Shown here piece after piece: positions 32,753 to 42,070 of a DNA stretch of 64,000 bases (position 1 is its first letter; the number at the start of each line of letters is the position of its first letter). Location: the NCBI RefSeq assembly GCF_900155615.1, contig NZ_FUHT01000004.1, positions 992,001 through 1,056,000 of the forward strand. Reading direction: 5' to 3'. The notes under the pieces are model-generated. The model saw only the letters and a list, made by a program, of their open reading frames with translations, had not been told where the DNA came from and did not search any database. Source of the DNA: Massiliimalia massiliensis. Lineage in GTDB: Bacteria > Bacillota > Clostridia > Oscillospirales > Ruminococcaceae. A program made the position numbers and the translations under genes.

Positions 32753-32995
32753 ATGCCATACCCATATGAGGGAAAGAAAAAAATACCAGTCGACCCGCAA
32801 TCTCTGCAAAGTGTGGAGGATGTTTACTTTGATCTGGATGACATTGCAAGCGCTACCGAGTGTACCGGTTTGATTCCAACACCGCCTGTCTCAGAAGCGG
32901 AAGCGGAAGCCTATACCGAGCTTTACCCGATTCCAAAGCCGGAAAATGACCAGCCTAACCAATTACAGTCTGAAAAGAAAAGAAAACACAAATAA
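32753..32995 (+). CDS. Small acidic hypothetical protein (80 aa)
   Basis: An 80-residue protein, YEGKKKIPVDPQSLQSVEDV near the N-terminus, then an acidic middle with ECTGLIPTPPVSEAEAE, and a basic end (EKKRKHK). Similar IPTPP-bearing small proteins of unknown function are common in Oscillospiraceae, from memory. AGGAGC is well placed before the ATG and a terminator follows at once, so it is probably real and separately transcribed. No domain or membrane segment is visible. Confidence 0.6.
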   Translation: MPYPYEGKKKIPVDPQSLQSVEDVYFDLDDIASATECTGLIPTPPVSEAEAEAYTELYPIPKPENDQPNQLQSEKKRKHK

Positions 32996-33029
32996 AAAAG
33001 GCCGCTGTCCGGCAGGACGGCGGTCTTTT
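32995..33029 (+). terminator. Terminator of the 80-aa gene
   Basis: AAAAAGGCCGCTGTCC pairs (with one or two mismatches) with GGACGGCGGTCTTTT after a four-base loop. Confidence 0.75.
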
Positions 33030-33098
33030 ACTATTGTTCTGAAACAGAAGATATGGTATTCTTATAATAAATCTCAACCTCAGTCTGGAGGAATCAGC

Positions 33099-33845
33099 AT
33101 GATCGCAATTCTTTCGCCGGCAAAACAGATGGTGTCCGGCACACAGATCCCGTCCCAGCCACTGTCTGTCCCTCGGTTTTTAGAGCAGGCGCGGCAGCTG
33201 AACCAATGGATTCAGCAATATTCCCCCTGGGAACTGGAAAGCCTTTTGAGGATCAATCCCGCGCTGGCATTAAAAGCCTATTCCTACCATCAGGAATTCT
33301 CCCAAGCTAAGCCCGGGACAGCCGCTCTCCTTTCTTACAGAGGACTAGCCTACCAGCATATCTCCTACAGCGAATGGAACGCCGGAGATTTTGCCTTTGC
33401 GGCAGAGCACCTACGGATTTTGAGCGCATTTTATGGCCTGCTTCGTCCATTGGACGAGATGAAGCCCTATCGTCTGGAGTTTCTCTGTAAAATCAAGCCC
33501 TATGGGAAAAGCCTGTATTCCTTTTGGAACGACCGGGTTTACCGCGCCCTTTACCAGCAGGATGATACCGTAGTGAATCTAGCCTCAGCAGAATATGCCA
33601 AGCTGGTACGTTCATATCTTCTTCCCCACAACCGATTTCTTACCTGCGATTTTGTCATCTGGCGGAAAGGAAAGCTTTGCACCCTGTCGACGGAGGCTAA
33701 AATGTCCCGGGGTGAAATGGCGGATTTTATCGTACGTAACCGGCTCCATAATCCGGAGGAGCTGAAAACGTTTCATCGCAATGGCTATTCGTTCCAGGAC
33801 AGCCTTTCTACTGATAACAGATATGTTTTTTTGAAACAGGATTGA
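33099..33845 (+). CDS. yaaA: YaaA-type peroxide stress protein
   Basis: A 248-residue DUF328/UPF0246 protein. Family motifs ILSPAKQM, LLSYRGLAYQHI, LRILSAFYGLLRPLD and YRLEF are intact, as is the end GEMADFIVRNR. In E. coli YaaA lowers free iron and protects against hydrogen peroxide, and it binds DNA in vitro. The longer reading frame is rejected in favour of ATG 33099 behind TGGAGG. Alone, ended by a bidirectional terminator. Confidence 0.9.
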   Translation: MIAILSPAKQMVSGTQIPSQPLSVPRFLEQARQLNQWIQQYSPWELESLLRINPALALKAYSYHQEFSQAKPGTAALLSYRGLAYQHISYSEWNAGDFAFAAEHLRILSAFYGLLRPLDEMKPYRLEFLCKIKPYGKSLYSFWNDRVYRALYQQDDTVVNLASAEYAKLVRSYLLPHNRFLTCDFVIWRKGKLCTLSTEAKMSRGEMADFIVRNRLHNPEELKTFHRNGYSFQDSLSTDNRYVFLKQD

Positions 33846-33848
33846 TCA

Positions 33849-33883
33849 AAAACTCTGTTAGGGAAAGCCTAACAGAGTTTTTC
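33849..33883. terminator. Bidirectional terminator
   Basis: A perfect 15-bp stem (33849-33863 with 33869-33883) between convergent yaaA and the cupin gene. Confidence 0.85.
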
Positions 33884-34329
33884 TATTTATTTTCCAGGCA
33901 AAATGCCCTCGCCTCCTGATAGGACAACAGCCTTGTTGCCTCATCAAGCTCCGGCGATGGAATCCAGTCGTTCTGCGAACAGTCGCCAAACTTGACTGTA
34001 TGGATGACCGCTTCCGCCTCCATGCAGATATTATGAGGAACAAACGGAACCGTGAGCGCATATTCTCCTGCCGACAGCTCCCGAAAGCAAGCCCGGCCGT
34101 CTCGGTATTCCGCAAAGATAATCCTGCCCGACTGTACAATTACCATTTCCTGAATAGTTTGATGGCAGTGGCTGTTTTCCCAGAGCTCATCACCCGGATT
34201 TTCGCATCGGATATAAGAGCTCCCGTCCGGCCCGCAGAGCCGGAATCTCAGCTCCCCGGTTTCGATCTTCTCATGATTTTCATATATCCCATGCTGTTTT
34301 ACAAAGATATCTGACAATTTTTCCGGCAT
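33883..34329 (-). CDS. Cupin-fold protein
   Basis: A 148-residue single-domain cupin. The first cupin motif is approximated by NSHCHQTIQEMVIVQSGRI (His, His, Glu) and the second by VPHNICMEAEAVIHTVKFGD (His). The fold often binds a metal and small molecules, but the substrate is not deducible. ATG at 34329 follows AGGGGAGAG. It lies 21 bases downstream of the ABC exporter operon and could be co-transcribed with it. Confidence 0.65.
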   Translation of the reverse strand: MPEKLSDIFVKQHGIYENHEKIETGELRFRLCGPDGSSYIRCENPGDELWENSHCHQTIQEMVIVQSGRIIFAEYRDGRACFRELSAGEYALTVPFVPHNICMEAEAVIHTVKFGDCSQNDWIPSPELDEATRLLSYQEARAFCLENK

Positions 34330-34350
34330 ATCCGGTCTCTCCCCTTTTCT

Positions 34351-36123
34351 CTAAACCGCAAACTGGCTGTTGTACAGCTCGGCATAAAAACCCTTTTTCT
34401 GAAGCAGCTCTTCATGGGTTCCCTGCTCGATAATTTTTCCGTCGCGCATAACCAGGATTACATCCGCCTCTTGGATAGTGGACAGACGGTGCGCAACAAT
34501 AAAGCTGGTTCGTCCCTGCATCATCTTTGCAAATGCTTTCTGAATCCGAATCTCCGTCCGGGTGTCGATTGAGGAAGTCGCCTCATCCAATATCAGCATA
34601 GGCGGCAGACAGAGCATCACACGGGTGATACACAAAAGCTGCTTCTGCCCCTGCGATAAGCTGCCGCCGTCCTCGGAAATCAGAGTATCGTATCCGTTCG
34701 GCAGCCGTTTAATAAAGCTGTGCGCATGAGAAGCCTTGGCCGCCGCGACCACCTCTTCCTCTGTAGCATCCGGTTTCCCAAAGGTAATATTCTCGCGGAT
34801 TGTTCCGGTTTTCAGCCAGGTTTCCTGAAGCACCATCCCATAATTCTCCCGCAGGCTTTTCCGGGTAATATCCCGGATGTCCGTCCCAGAAACGCAGATT
34901 CTGCCCCGGTCAACATCATAAAAGCGCATCAGGAGATTAATAATCGTAGTTTTTCCGCATCCGGTCGGGCCGACAATTGCAACCCGCTGCCCCGGACGGA
35001 CGGACAGGTTTAAATCCTCGATCAACGGACGATGAGGCTGATAGGAAAAATATACGTTTTCCAGGCCAACCGTTCCGTCCGCCTCTTCCAGACGGCGCGC
35101 GTCCGGCGCGTCCGGCGCCTGGGGCGGCTCATCAATCAGTTCAAACACTCGCGCCGCCGAGGCCAGCGCGTTCTGCAGCTCTGTGACAACGCCGGAAATC
35201 TCATTAAAGGGCTTGGTGTACTGATTTGCATAGCTCAAAAAGCTGGTCAGCTTCCCGACGCTCAAGCCGCCGGACATAACCGAAATAGCGCCCACCAGCC
35301 CAACTCCGGTGTAGACAAGGCCGTTGATAAACCGCGTGGAGGGATTGGTGACAGAGGAGAAAAAGGTCGCGCGAAGGCCGCATTTGCGCAGCCGCTCATT
35401 GACTTCCTCTACCCGCTCCATGGCCTGATCCTCATATCCGAATGCCTTGACCACCTTCTGATTCCCAACCATCTCGTCAATCAGCGCGGTAATTTCTCCC
35501 CGCGTTATGGACTGGAGATGAAACATAGAATAGGTTTTTTTAGCGACAAAGTTGGCGACAAACAGAGAAAGCGGGGTCAGCAGAATAACAACCAGCGCGA
35601 TTTTATAGTTGATAAACAGCATGATAAAAAGCGTCCCGATAATGGTCATCACGCCGGTGAAAAACTGGGTAAACCCCATGAGCAATCCGTCGGAAAATTG
35701 GTCGACATCAGCGATGACCCTGCTGATTAAGTCGCCGTACTGATGGCTGTCAATATATTTTAAGGGAAGTATTTCCAGCTTTTGGAACGCCTTGCTGCGG
35801 ATATCCTTTACCACCTGATAGGTAATTCGGTTGTTACAGGTGTTCATGACCCACTGCGCAGCCGCTGTGATGGCCACGACAATCACAATCTCGGCTATAA
35901 TTTTCTTGAGCGCTTCAAAATCCACGTTTCCTTTTCCGATAATCTCATCCACCGCATCCCCGATCAGAATCGGCGCATACAAGGTGAGGACAACGGTAAC
36001 CGCCGCAAACAAAACCGATAATCCCAGCAGCACCCAATATTTTTTGATATATTCCAACACCTTCCGAATGGTGCCCTTAGAAACGGAATTGCTTTTCACA
36101 GTAATCACCACACCTTTCAACAA
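34351..36123 (-). CDS. Heterodimeric ABC exporter, second half (BmrD-like)
   Basis: About 590 residues: an exporter membrane domain with six helices and a nucleotide-binding domain. Walker A is GPTGCGKTT, signature LSQGQKQ (variant of LSGGQ), Walker B MLILDEATSSID with the catalytic Glu, and the switch His in VAHRLSTI. With the upstream half transporter it forms a heterodimer like BmrCD/YheIH or LmrCD, exporting drugs or lipids. TTG at 36123 has AAAGGA eight bases upstream; a GTG at 36099 is possible. Confidence 0.88.
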   Translation of the reverse strand: MLKGVVITVKSNSVSKGTIRKVLEYIKKYWVLLGLSVLFAAVTVVLTLYAPILIGDAVDEIIGKGNVDFEALKKIIAEIVIVVAITAAAQWVMNTCNNRITYQVVKDIRSKAFQKLEILPLKYIDSHQYGDLISRVIADVDQFSDGLLMGFTQFFTGVMTIIGTLFIMLFINYKIALVVILLTPLSLFVANFVAKKTYSMFHLQSITRGEITALIDEMVGNQKVVKAFGYEDQAMERVEEVNERLRKCGLRATFFSSVTNPSTRFINGLVYTGVGLVGAISVMSGGLSVGKLTSFLSYANQYTKPFNEISGVVTELQNALASAARVFELIDEPPQAPDAPDARRLEEADGTVGLENVYFSYQPHRPLIEDLNLSVRPGQRVAIVGPTGCGKTTIINLLMRFYDVDRGRICVSGTDIRDITRKSLRENYGMVLQETWLKTGTIRENITFGKPDATEEEVVAAAKASHAHSFIKRLPNGYDTLISEDGGSLSQGQKQLLCITRVMLCLPPMLILDEATSSIDTRTEIRIQKAFAKMMQGRTSFIVAHRLSTIQEADVILVMRDGKIIEQGTHEELLQKKGFYAELYNSQFAV

Positions 36124-36183
36124 GGTGTTCCTTTCTTTTCAATCCCGAGCCAGTCCCGGCCCGGTCATATTGCCGATGCACGC

Positions 36184-37908
36184 TCATGCCTCCTTCGGGA
36201 ACTGCGAATAGTAGATTTCCTGGTAAACCTCGCAATGCTCCAGCAGTTCCTGATGAGTGCCCAGTCCCGCCATCTCACCGTCATCCAGCACAATAATCTG
36301 GTCCGCATACTGGATCGTAGCCGCGCGCTGGGACACAAGGAATACTGTAATATCCGGATCCATCCTACGGATCGCTTTTCTTAAACGAGCGTCCGTCGCA
36401 TAGTCAAGCGCGGAGGCACTGTCATCCAAAATCAGGATTTCCGGATTCCGGATCACTGCGCGCGCAATGGTAAGCCTTTGCTTCTGGCCGCCGGAAAAAT
36501 TCTTTCCGCCTTGCTGCACCTCAGTTTGCAGCCCTTTCTCCTTAGCCTCTACAAAATCCCTTGCCTGCGCGGTCTCAAGAGCCCGGTACATTTCTGCTTC
36601 CGTTGCGTCCCGTTTTCCCCAGCGCAGATTTTCAGCAATCGTGCCCTGGAACAAGACCGCTTTCTGCGGAACCATCCCGATTTTACCGCGAAGCTGATGA
36701 AATGGATAATCCTTTACGTCCACGCCGTCCACCAGCACCCGACCGGAGGTCGCGTCATAAAACCTCGCGATCAGATTGACCAGCGAGCTTTTACCCGCGC
36801 CCGTCCCACCGATAATTCCGATGGTTTGTCCCCGCAGCGCTGTGAAATGGATGCCTGACAAGGATTCCTCCTGCGCGCCCTGATAAGCAAACCCAACATG
36901 GTCAAATTCCACCACTTTATTCGTCCGCTGTACCTGTACTGGTTCCCGGCTGCCTTCTGCCATCCCTGATTTTGTATCAAAAATCCCCTGTATCCGATTT
37001 CCGCAGGCAATCGCTTTGGTCAGGGTGATAATAAGATTCGCCAGCTTTACCAGCTCGATCAAAATCTGGGACATATAGTTAATCAGGGCCACCACATCCC
37101 CCTGCGAGATTGACCCCAGGTTTACCCGGATTCCTCCGACCCAGATCAGCGCCACAATCGCTACATTAATCATTACATAGGTCACCGGATTCAGCAGCGC
37201 AGAAATCCGTCCTACAAACAGCTGAACGCCCTTGAGCTCATTGCCCGCGTTTTCATATTGACTGATTTCATCCTCTTCCTTGTTGAAGGCACGGATCACC
37301 CTGGCTCCAACCAGATTTTCCCTTGTCATCATCAGTACCCGATCCAGTCTTGACTGAACCTTTTTATAAAGCGGAATACTGATGAGCAGTACTGCAAACA
37401 CCACAATTAACAGCACCGGAATCGTGACCGCAAAGACGGAAGCGGACTGCACATCAATGGTAAACGCCATTACCATTGCACCAAACACAATAAACGGAGA
37501 GCGCATAAAGAGGCGCAAAAACATATTCACCCCATTCTGTACCTGGTTGATATCGCTGGTCATTCGGGTCATCAGGGTAGAAGTGCCAATGGTGTCCAGC
37601 TCCGAATAGGAAAACCTCTGGATATGGCCGAACAAATCTCTCCGGACGGAAGCCGCAAAGCCTACGGCCGCCTTCGCCGCATAGTACTGTGCCGTAAGCG
37701 AGCAGACCAGCCCAACCACACCCAGCAGTACCATAAGCAGACACATTTTCACGATATAGGAAACATCCTGATTTGGGATTCCGACGTCAATTATTTTTGC
37801 CATGACCAACGGCACGAACAATTCAAACGATGCTTCCAGTAATTTAAAGAGCGGACTGAGGATGCTTTCCTTCCGGTAGTCCTTTAAATACCTCAATAAT
37901 TTGGTCAT
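36184..37908 (-). CDS. Heterodimeric ABC exporter, first half (BmrC-like)
   Basis: A 574-residue half transporter with six helices and an NBD. Walker A is GGTGAGKSS, the signature FSGGQKQR is canonical, but Walker B ends ILDDSASALD, so Asp replaces the catalytic Glu, and the switch residue is Gln (VSQRAATI) instead of His. One ATP site is therefore degenerate, as in BmrC. ATG at 37908 follows AAAGGAG. No MarR-type regulator is adjacent, but a palindrome lies next to the promoter. Confidence 0.88.
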   Translation of the reverse strand: MTKLLRYLKDYRKESILSPLFKLLEASFELFVPLVMAKIIDVGIPNQDVSYIVKMCLLMVLLGVVGLVCSLTAQYYAAKAAVGFAASVRRDLFGHIQRFSYSELDTIGTSTLMTRMTSDINQVQNGVNMFLRLFMRSPFIVFGAMVMAFTIDVQSASVFAVTIPVLLIVVFAVLLISIPLYKKVQSRLDRVLMMTRENLVGARVIRAFNKEEDEISQYENAGNELKGVQLFVGRISALLNPVTYVMINVAIVALIWVGGIRVNLGSISQGDVVALINYMSQILIELVKLANLIITLTKAIACGNRIQGIFDTKSGMAEGSREPVQVQRTNKVVEFDHVGFAYQGAQEESLSGIHFTALRGQTIGIIGGTGAGKSSLVNLIARFYDATSGRVLVDGVDVKDYPFHQLRGKIGMVPQKAVLFQGTIAENLRWGKRDATEAEMYRALETAQARDFVEAKEKGLQTEVQQGGKNFSGGQKQRLTIARAVIRNPEILILDDSASALDYATDARLRKAIRRMDPDITVFLVSQRAATIQYADQIIVLDDGEMAGLGTHQELLEHCEVYQEIYYSQFPKEA

Positions 37909-37925
37909 TCGTCTTTCTCCTTTTC

Positions 37926-37943
37926 CAACCATTCAAATGGTTG
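37926..37943 (-). promoter_or_regulatory. Palindromic operator or attenuator at the ABC exporter transcription start
   Basis: CAACCATT and AATGGTTG are perfect arms around a two-base centre. The site begins a few bases downstream of the -10 at 37952-37957, so a bound repressor would block initiation; in RNA it forms a short hairpin just before the ribosome binding site. Confidence 0.5.
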
Positions 37944-37951
37944 CCTTTTCC

Positions 37952-37980
37952 AGTATATCGCAATATGAGCTGTTTCGCAA
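37952..37980 (-). promoter_or_regulatory. Promoter of the ABC exporter operon
   Basis: Minus strand TTGCGA (37975-37980), 17 bases, TATACT (37952-37957). Confidence 0.6.
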
Positions 37981-38094
37981 GAGGAAAGCCTGTCCTGAGA
38001 CAGGTGCAGTTTGTCAGAACAGTTCATCTAGTCTTATCATTGACCGGACTGTTTGGCTTATGCTTTCTGCCGCTTCAACTCATTCATCAAATGC

Positions 38095-38138
38095 AAAAAA
38101 CCGTAACAGCATATCCAAGATCGGATAGACTGTTACGG
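38095..38138 (-). terminator. Terminator of the GH32 gene
   Basis: CCGTAACAG (38101-38109) pairs with CTGTTACGG (38130-38138); on the minus strand it is followed by six T. Confidence 0.75.
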
Positions 38139-38151
38139 TGATATTTTACGG

Positions 38152-39816
38152 TTACCAGATGGACTTCATCTGATAAACCTCCAGTGTTGAAACCAGTTCC
38201 GGATGGTCAAAAACAGCCTTAAAGCAGCCTTCCTTTTCCTCCGAATAGAATACCTTAGTCCCAACCGCTTCCCCGTCATTGAGATACACCTCAATTGTCC
38301 TGCGGTCTACAAAGATTTCTATTGTCCGGACGCATTCCACTTCGGCCGGGAAACGGACAGACTGGGTTGGAACACCCTCCGTCTTGATCTCCGTGATTCC
38401 ACTGCGGCACATCAGCCGGATGGAAGCTTCGTCTGTTTTGGCAAGGAGCAGATCAAAATCGGTTTGTCCGTCCAAACGCATTGTTACAAAATAACGGTTT
38501 CCTGGCAGGGTCTCCAATGATAAATTCTGTTTGGGCGCGGCGGCAAGCAAAGCTCCCTTCAGCGTATATACCTCCTTAACGGGAGTTTGATAGAGCTTCC
38601 CGTCCTTGACGTGCAGTTCCCTGGGAAGGGCCATACTGCCATATGCGCCGTGTTCGGCTATTTTATGCTCGCCGTAAAAATCGGATACCCAGCCGATAGC
38701 AATCCGCCGTCCGTCATGAACAAAGGACTGTACCGCATAAAAATTGGTACCAAAATCCAAAAGCCGATCCTGCTCAACCTGCAGCTGTCCCTCCTGGTAT
38801 TCACCGAGGTAATACCAAAGCGGCTGGTAACGGCCGTAAGAGTCATGGTACCACATCAAGTCTCCAACCGCTACATATTTCCCATCCAGCTCAAAAAAGT
38901 CCGGACATTCAATGGTTTCTATTCCGCCCCGGGTGTCCGTCAGGATGGGGCCCTGGTATTCCCAGTGATGGATTCCATCCTCGGACGTAAAGTTTATCAA
39001 CGCAGGCGCGCCGCTTACAGCAGATCCCAATACCATGTTCCATTTTCCGCCATCGAAAAACAGCTTCGGGTCACGGAAATGATAAGATACCTCCGGATTA
39101 GGACGTTGAACAATTATTTCTTCCGGTTCAAAATGGATGCTGTCCCGGCTGCGGGTAAACGTTTGGTATTCTATTGTGTCTGCCCCGTCCTCCAACGGGC
39201 CGAAATGCCTGGTCAGGTAAAAGAAGATTTCATCTCCTTTTACAACCGCGCTGCCCGAAAACGCACCGCCTTTTGCCTGGCTGTTCCCCCGAAGCTCCTC
39301 CTGCGGTTCTAGGCATACGGGCAGATGTACCCAATGGAGAAGATCCTTGCTGGCAGCGTGTCCCCAATACATGTTGTCCCACTTCTGTCCAAACGGGTTA
39401 TACTGATAATACAGATGATAATAACCTTTGAAATAGCAAAGGCCGTTCGGGTCGTTAATCCAGCCATAATAAGGGTTAAAATGGTATTGCTCCCGGTAAG
39501 GGGTATCATACCAGCCGCCAAGATTTTCCCGGCTTAGCTTTTCCCCCGGAACCGCATCATTCAGGTAGGCTATCCCCTTGTCCAATATATCGTCACATTC
39601 GCTTAAATAAATCAGTTCCGCCCTGCAACCGGTCAATTCCAGCCGATAGCCGGCCTGTTCCCGGAGCGGCAGCCTGATCCACCGGTGATATCCCTGTCCG
39701 GCCGGTTCTGTCAACCGGTTTCCATCCGGGTCGGTCAGGCAGACTTCTCCTTCCTGTCCCTCCTCTGATATTGCAAACAGCTCCAGCATACGATAAATAT
39801 CCGAATCAAACCGCAT
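38152..39816 (-). CDS. Glycoside hydrolase family 32 (sucrase/levanase-type)
   Basis: A 554-residue beta-fructosidase. The three active-site motifs are WINDPNG (nucleophile Asp122), FRDP (247-250) and ECPD (acid/base Glu303), with a C-terminal beta-sandwich. About 100 residues precede the catalytic domain and are not recognised; this is longer than in sucrose-6-phosphate hydrolases. There is no signal peptide, so it acts in the cytoplasm on sucrose, sucrose-6-phosphate or short fructans. It is alone, without sugar transporter or regulator. Confidence 0.9.
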   Translation of the reverse strand: MRFDSDIYRMLELFAISEEGQEGEVCLTDPDGNRLTEPAGQGYHRWIRLPLREQAGYRLELTGCRAELIYLSECDDILDKGIAYLNDAVPGEKLSRENLGGWYDTPYREQYHFNPYYGWINDPNGLCYFKGYYHLYYQYNPFGQKWDNMYWGHAASKDLLHWVHLPVCLEPQEELRGNSQAKGGAFSGSAVVKGDEIFFYLTRHFGPLEDGADTIEYQTFTRSRDSIHFEPEEIIVQRPNPEVSYHFRDPKLFFDGGKWNMVLGSAVSGAPALINFTSEDGIHHWEYQGPILTDTRGGIETIECPDFFELDGKYVAVGDLMWYHDSYGRYQPLWYYLGEYQEGQLQVEQDRLLDFGTNFYAVQSFVHDGRRIAIGWVSDFYGEHKIAEHGAYGSMALPRELHVKDGKLYQTPVKEVYTLKGALLAAAPKQNLSLETLPGNRYFVTMRLDGQTDFDLLLAKTDEASIRLMCRSGITEIKTEGVPTQSVRFPAEVECVRTIEIFVDRRTIEVYLNDGEAVGTKVFYSEEKEGCFKAVFDHPELVSTLEVYQMKSIW

Positions 39817-39858
39817 CTCTGTTATCCTCCTTCGTTCTTTTCAGCTCGGCCATTTTTT

Positions 39859-39887
39859 ATTATAGCCGGTTTTGCGCAAACAAACAA
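39859..39887 (-). promoter_or_regulatory. Promoter of the GH32 gene
   Basis: Minus strand TTGTTT (39882-39887), 17 bases, TATAAT (39859-39864). Confidence 0.55.
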
Positions 39888-39914
39888 TGCAAAATCTTCG
39901 AAAGGTTTGGTGAT

Positions 39915-41294
39915 TTATGAGCCTGATTCCGCTTTCCGGATTCTCCTCCGCAGCCAGCCGCCATGGAGATAATAGATAATAAACATGATCGAACTAATTG
40001 CCCAGGCAATTGGATAGCTGACAATTACCGTCTGGATATTATGGGAGAAGGGCACTACTGCAAATACCCAAACAATCCTCAGCACACATACTCCGACACA
40101 GGTGATCAGCGTTGGAATCAAGGCATCCCCGGTTCCGCGGACGGCGCCGGCCAGCACCTCGGTACAAACATAGGTGAAATAAAACGGTGCGATGACCTTC
40201 ATCATGCCTACGCCATAAGAAATCACAGCGGGATCCGGGGTAAACAAGCGGTAAATATACTGCCCGAAGCCCAATACCACCACACTCATCACTGCGGCGG
40301 TCAGAAATGCCATCACCAGGCATACCCGGACGCTTTTATGAATCCGGTCGTATTTTTTCGCGCCAAAATTCTGTCCTGCAAAGGTGGTAATCGATACGCC
40401 GAACGCACCCATGATCATCCAGAAAATTCCATCGATCTTTCCAAATGCCGTCCATGCAGCGATCGCGTCGGTGCCGAACTGGTTGATGACGGACTGAAGA
40501 ATAATATTGGAAATATTGTACATAACCGACTGCAGTCCAGATGGGAAACCGATTCGGATCATGTCCTTTAAAATCTGATAATGGAACCGGATTTTGCGGA
40601 TTGTGACCCGGTAAATCTCTGAAGTACGCAGCAGCGAAACCATAATCAGCACTGCACTGATGGCCTGGGACAGCGTTGTCGCAAGCGCGGCGCCCAACAC
40701 GCCCCAATGGAAAACCGCCACAAACAGCAAGTCCAGCAGCAGGTTCGCCACGCAGCAGACAATCAAAAAGTATAACGGCCGTTTTGAATCCCCAACCGCA
40801 CGAAGTATTCCTGAGCCTATATTATAGAGCATCGAGAAGAGCATCCCGCCAAAGTAAACGCGGATATAGAGCACCGATGGCTGCATGATGTCCTCCGGTG
40901 TTCCCATAGCCTGCAATGCCCACGGGGAAAATACGATGCCAACAATGGTAAAAAAAATCCCGCCCACAATAGACAATGCCATTGCAGTATGTACCGCATC
41001 ACTGGTTTCTCCACGTCTGCCCGCGCCGTAAAACTGGGAAATGATAACTGTTGCTCCCGAGGAAAGCCCAACGAAGAAGCCAACCAACAGGTTGATAATC
41101 GCACCGGTTGCACCACCCACAGCCGCAAGCGCCTCTTTGCCGACAAAGTTTCCAACAATTACAGCATCTACCGTGTTATAAAGCTGCTGAAAAAAAGTCC
41201 CTAATACAATGGGAAAGAAAAAGCTGAGGAGCTGTTTCCAAATTACGCCCTCTGTAATTCCATTTATGTCCTGTTGGTTCCGATTTCCACGCAC
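39915..41294 (-). CDS. MATE-family efflux transporter
   Basis: A 459-residue transporter with 12 helices and two MatE domains (LLSFFFPIVLGTFFQQLYNT, VDAVIVGNFVGKEALAAVGG; second repeat from about residue 240). It should export drugs or cationic metabolites using Na+ or H+. The GTG at 41294 is chosen: GGGAGG lies nine bases upstream, and the ATG at 41324 would be at the transcription start predicted by the promoter at 41332-41360 and has no ribosome binding site. Confidence 0.88.
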   Translation of the reverse strand: MRGNRNQQDINGITEGVIWKQLLSFFFPIVLGTFFQQLYNTVDAVIVGNFVGKEALAAVGGATGAIINLLVGFFVGLSSGATVIISQFYGAGRRGETSDAVHTAMALSIVGGIFFTIVGIVFSPWALQAMGTPEDIMQPSVLYIRVYFGGMLFSMLYNIGSGILRAVGDSKRPLYFLIVCCVANLLLDLLFVAVFHWGVLGAALATTLSQAISAVLIMVSLLRTSEIYRVTIRKIRFHYQILKDMIRIGFPSGLQSVMYNISNIILQSVINQFGTDAIAAWTAFGKIDGIFWMIMGAFGVSITTFAGQNFGAKKYDRIHKSVRVCLVMAFLTAAVMSVVVLGFGQYIYRLFTPDPAVISYGVGMMKVIAPFYFTYVCTEVLAGAVRGTGDALIPTLITCVGVCVLRIVWVFAVVPFSHNIQTVIVSYPIAWAISSIMFIIYYLHGGWLRRRIRKAESGS

Positions 41295-41331
41295 CTTCTG
41301 AGCCCTCCCAATTATTCTTGTCATAAAAGTT

Positions 41332-41360
41332 ATTATAACAACCTTCTGTCCCGTTTGCAA
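41332..41360 (-). promoter_or_regulatory. Promoter of the MATE gene
   Basis: Minus strand TTGCAA (41355-41360), 17 bases, TATAAT (41332-41337). It fixes the translation start at the downstream GTG. Confidence 0.65.
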
Positions 41361-41365
41361 GAGGC

Positions 41366-41396
41366 AAAAAAAGCCCCGCAAGCCTGGCCTGCGGGG
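41366..41396 (-). terminator. Terminator of the acetyltransferase gene
   Basis: CCCCGCA pairs with TGCGGGG (41374-41380 with 41390-41396), followed by seven T on the minus strand. Confidence 0.8.
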
Positions 41397-41401
41397 AGAA
41401 A

Positions 41402-42043
41402 TTATTTGTCAAAATCCGGATTAATCGGACAGCCCTTCCGGTAATATTCCTTGTCATAATCTGTGATTTCCCGAATCACCCGGCAGGGTGCTCCAAACGC
41501 CACAACATTATCCGGAATATCCTTTGTTACAACGCTTCCGGCACCAATCACAACATTATTCCCAATTGTCACGCCCGGCAAAACTACAACATTTGACCCA
41601 ATCCACACGTCGTTCCCAATTCGAATCGGCAGAGAAAACTGGGTGCCGTTCCGCCGGAATTCCCCATACACCGGATGGCCTGTGACACTCAATGTCACAT
41701 TTGGCCCGCACATCACATTATCCCCGATAAAGACCTCTACGTCATCCACAATCACCAGGTTGAAATTCGCATAAAAGTTTTCCCCGATATGGGTATTACA
41801 GCCATATGCCATATTACATGGCGATTCAATCCAGATATGCTCTCCTGCTTCTGCAAGCAGTTCCCGTAAAATCGCCTGCTTCTTCTCCGTATCGGACGGC
41901 CTGGTCTGATTATAGTCAAACATCATTTCTTTGCAGTGAACCCTCTGATGCTCAATCAGCTTTTCGTATGCTTGATCCTCTGCGGAAGCATGGCCGAACT
42001 CGCAATATAACAGTCCCTGTTTCATTTGTTCTTTTAACAACAT
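41402..42043 (-). CDS. Sugar O-acetyltransferase (maltose/galactoside type)
   Basis: A 213-residue hexapeptide-repeat acetyltransferase: helical N-terminal maltose acetyltransferase domain (about 1-60), then a left-handed beta helix with repeats such as IGENFYANFNLVIVDD, the catalytic His in SVTGHPV, and GNDVWIGSNVVVLPGVTIGN. It transfers acetyl from acetyl-CoA to sugars, perhaps for detoxification. ATG at 42043 follows AGAGGAGC. It is 27 bases after the GGDEF gene on the same strand. Confidence 0.88.
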   Translation of the reverse strand: MLLKEQMKQGLLYCEFGHASAEDQAYEKLIEHQRVHCKEMMFDYNQTRPSDTEKKQAILRELLAEAGEHIWIESPCNMAYGCNTHIGENFYANFNLVIVDDVEVFIGDNVMCGPNVTLSVTGHPVYGEFRRNGTQFSLPIRIGNDVWIGSNVVVLPGVTIGNNVVIGAGSVVTKDIPDNVVAFGAPCRVIREITDYDKEYYRKGCPINPDFDK

Positions 42044-42070
42044 AAATCTTTAGCTCCTCTGTAATGTGTA

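Noticed and set aside
37933-38151. MarR-type regulator gene beside the ABC exporter
   Set aside because: The space is 220 bases and the open frames there have no helix-turn-helix or ribosome binding site.
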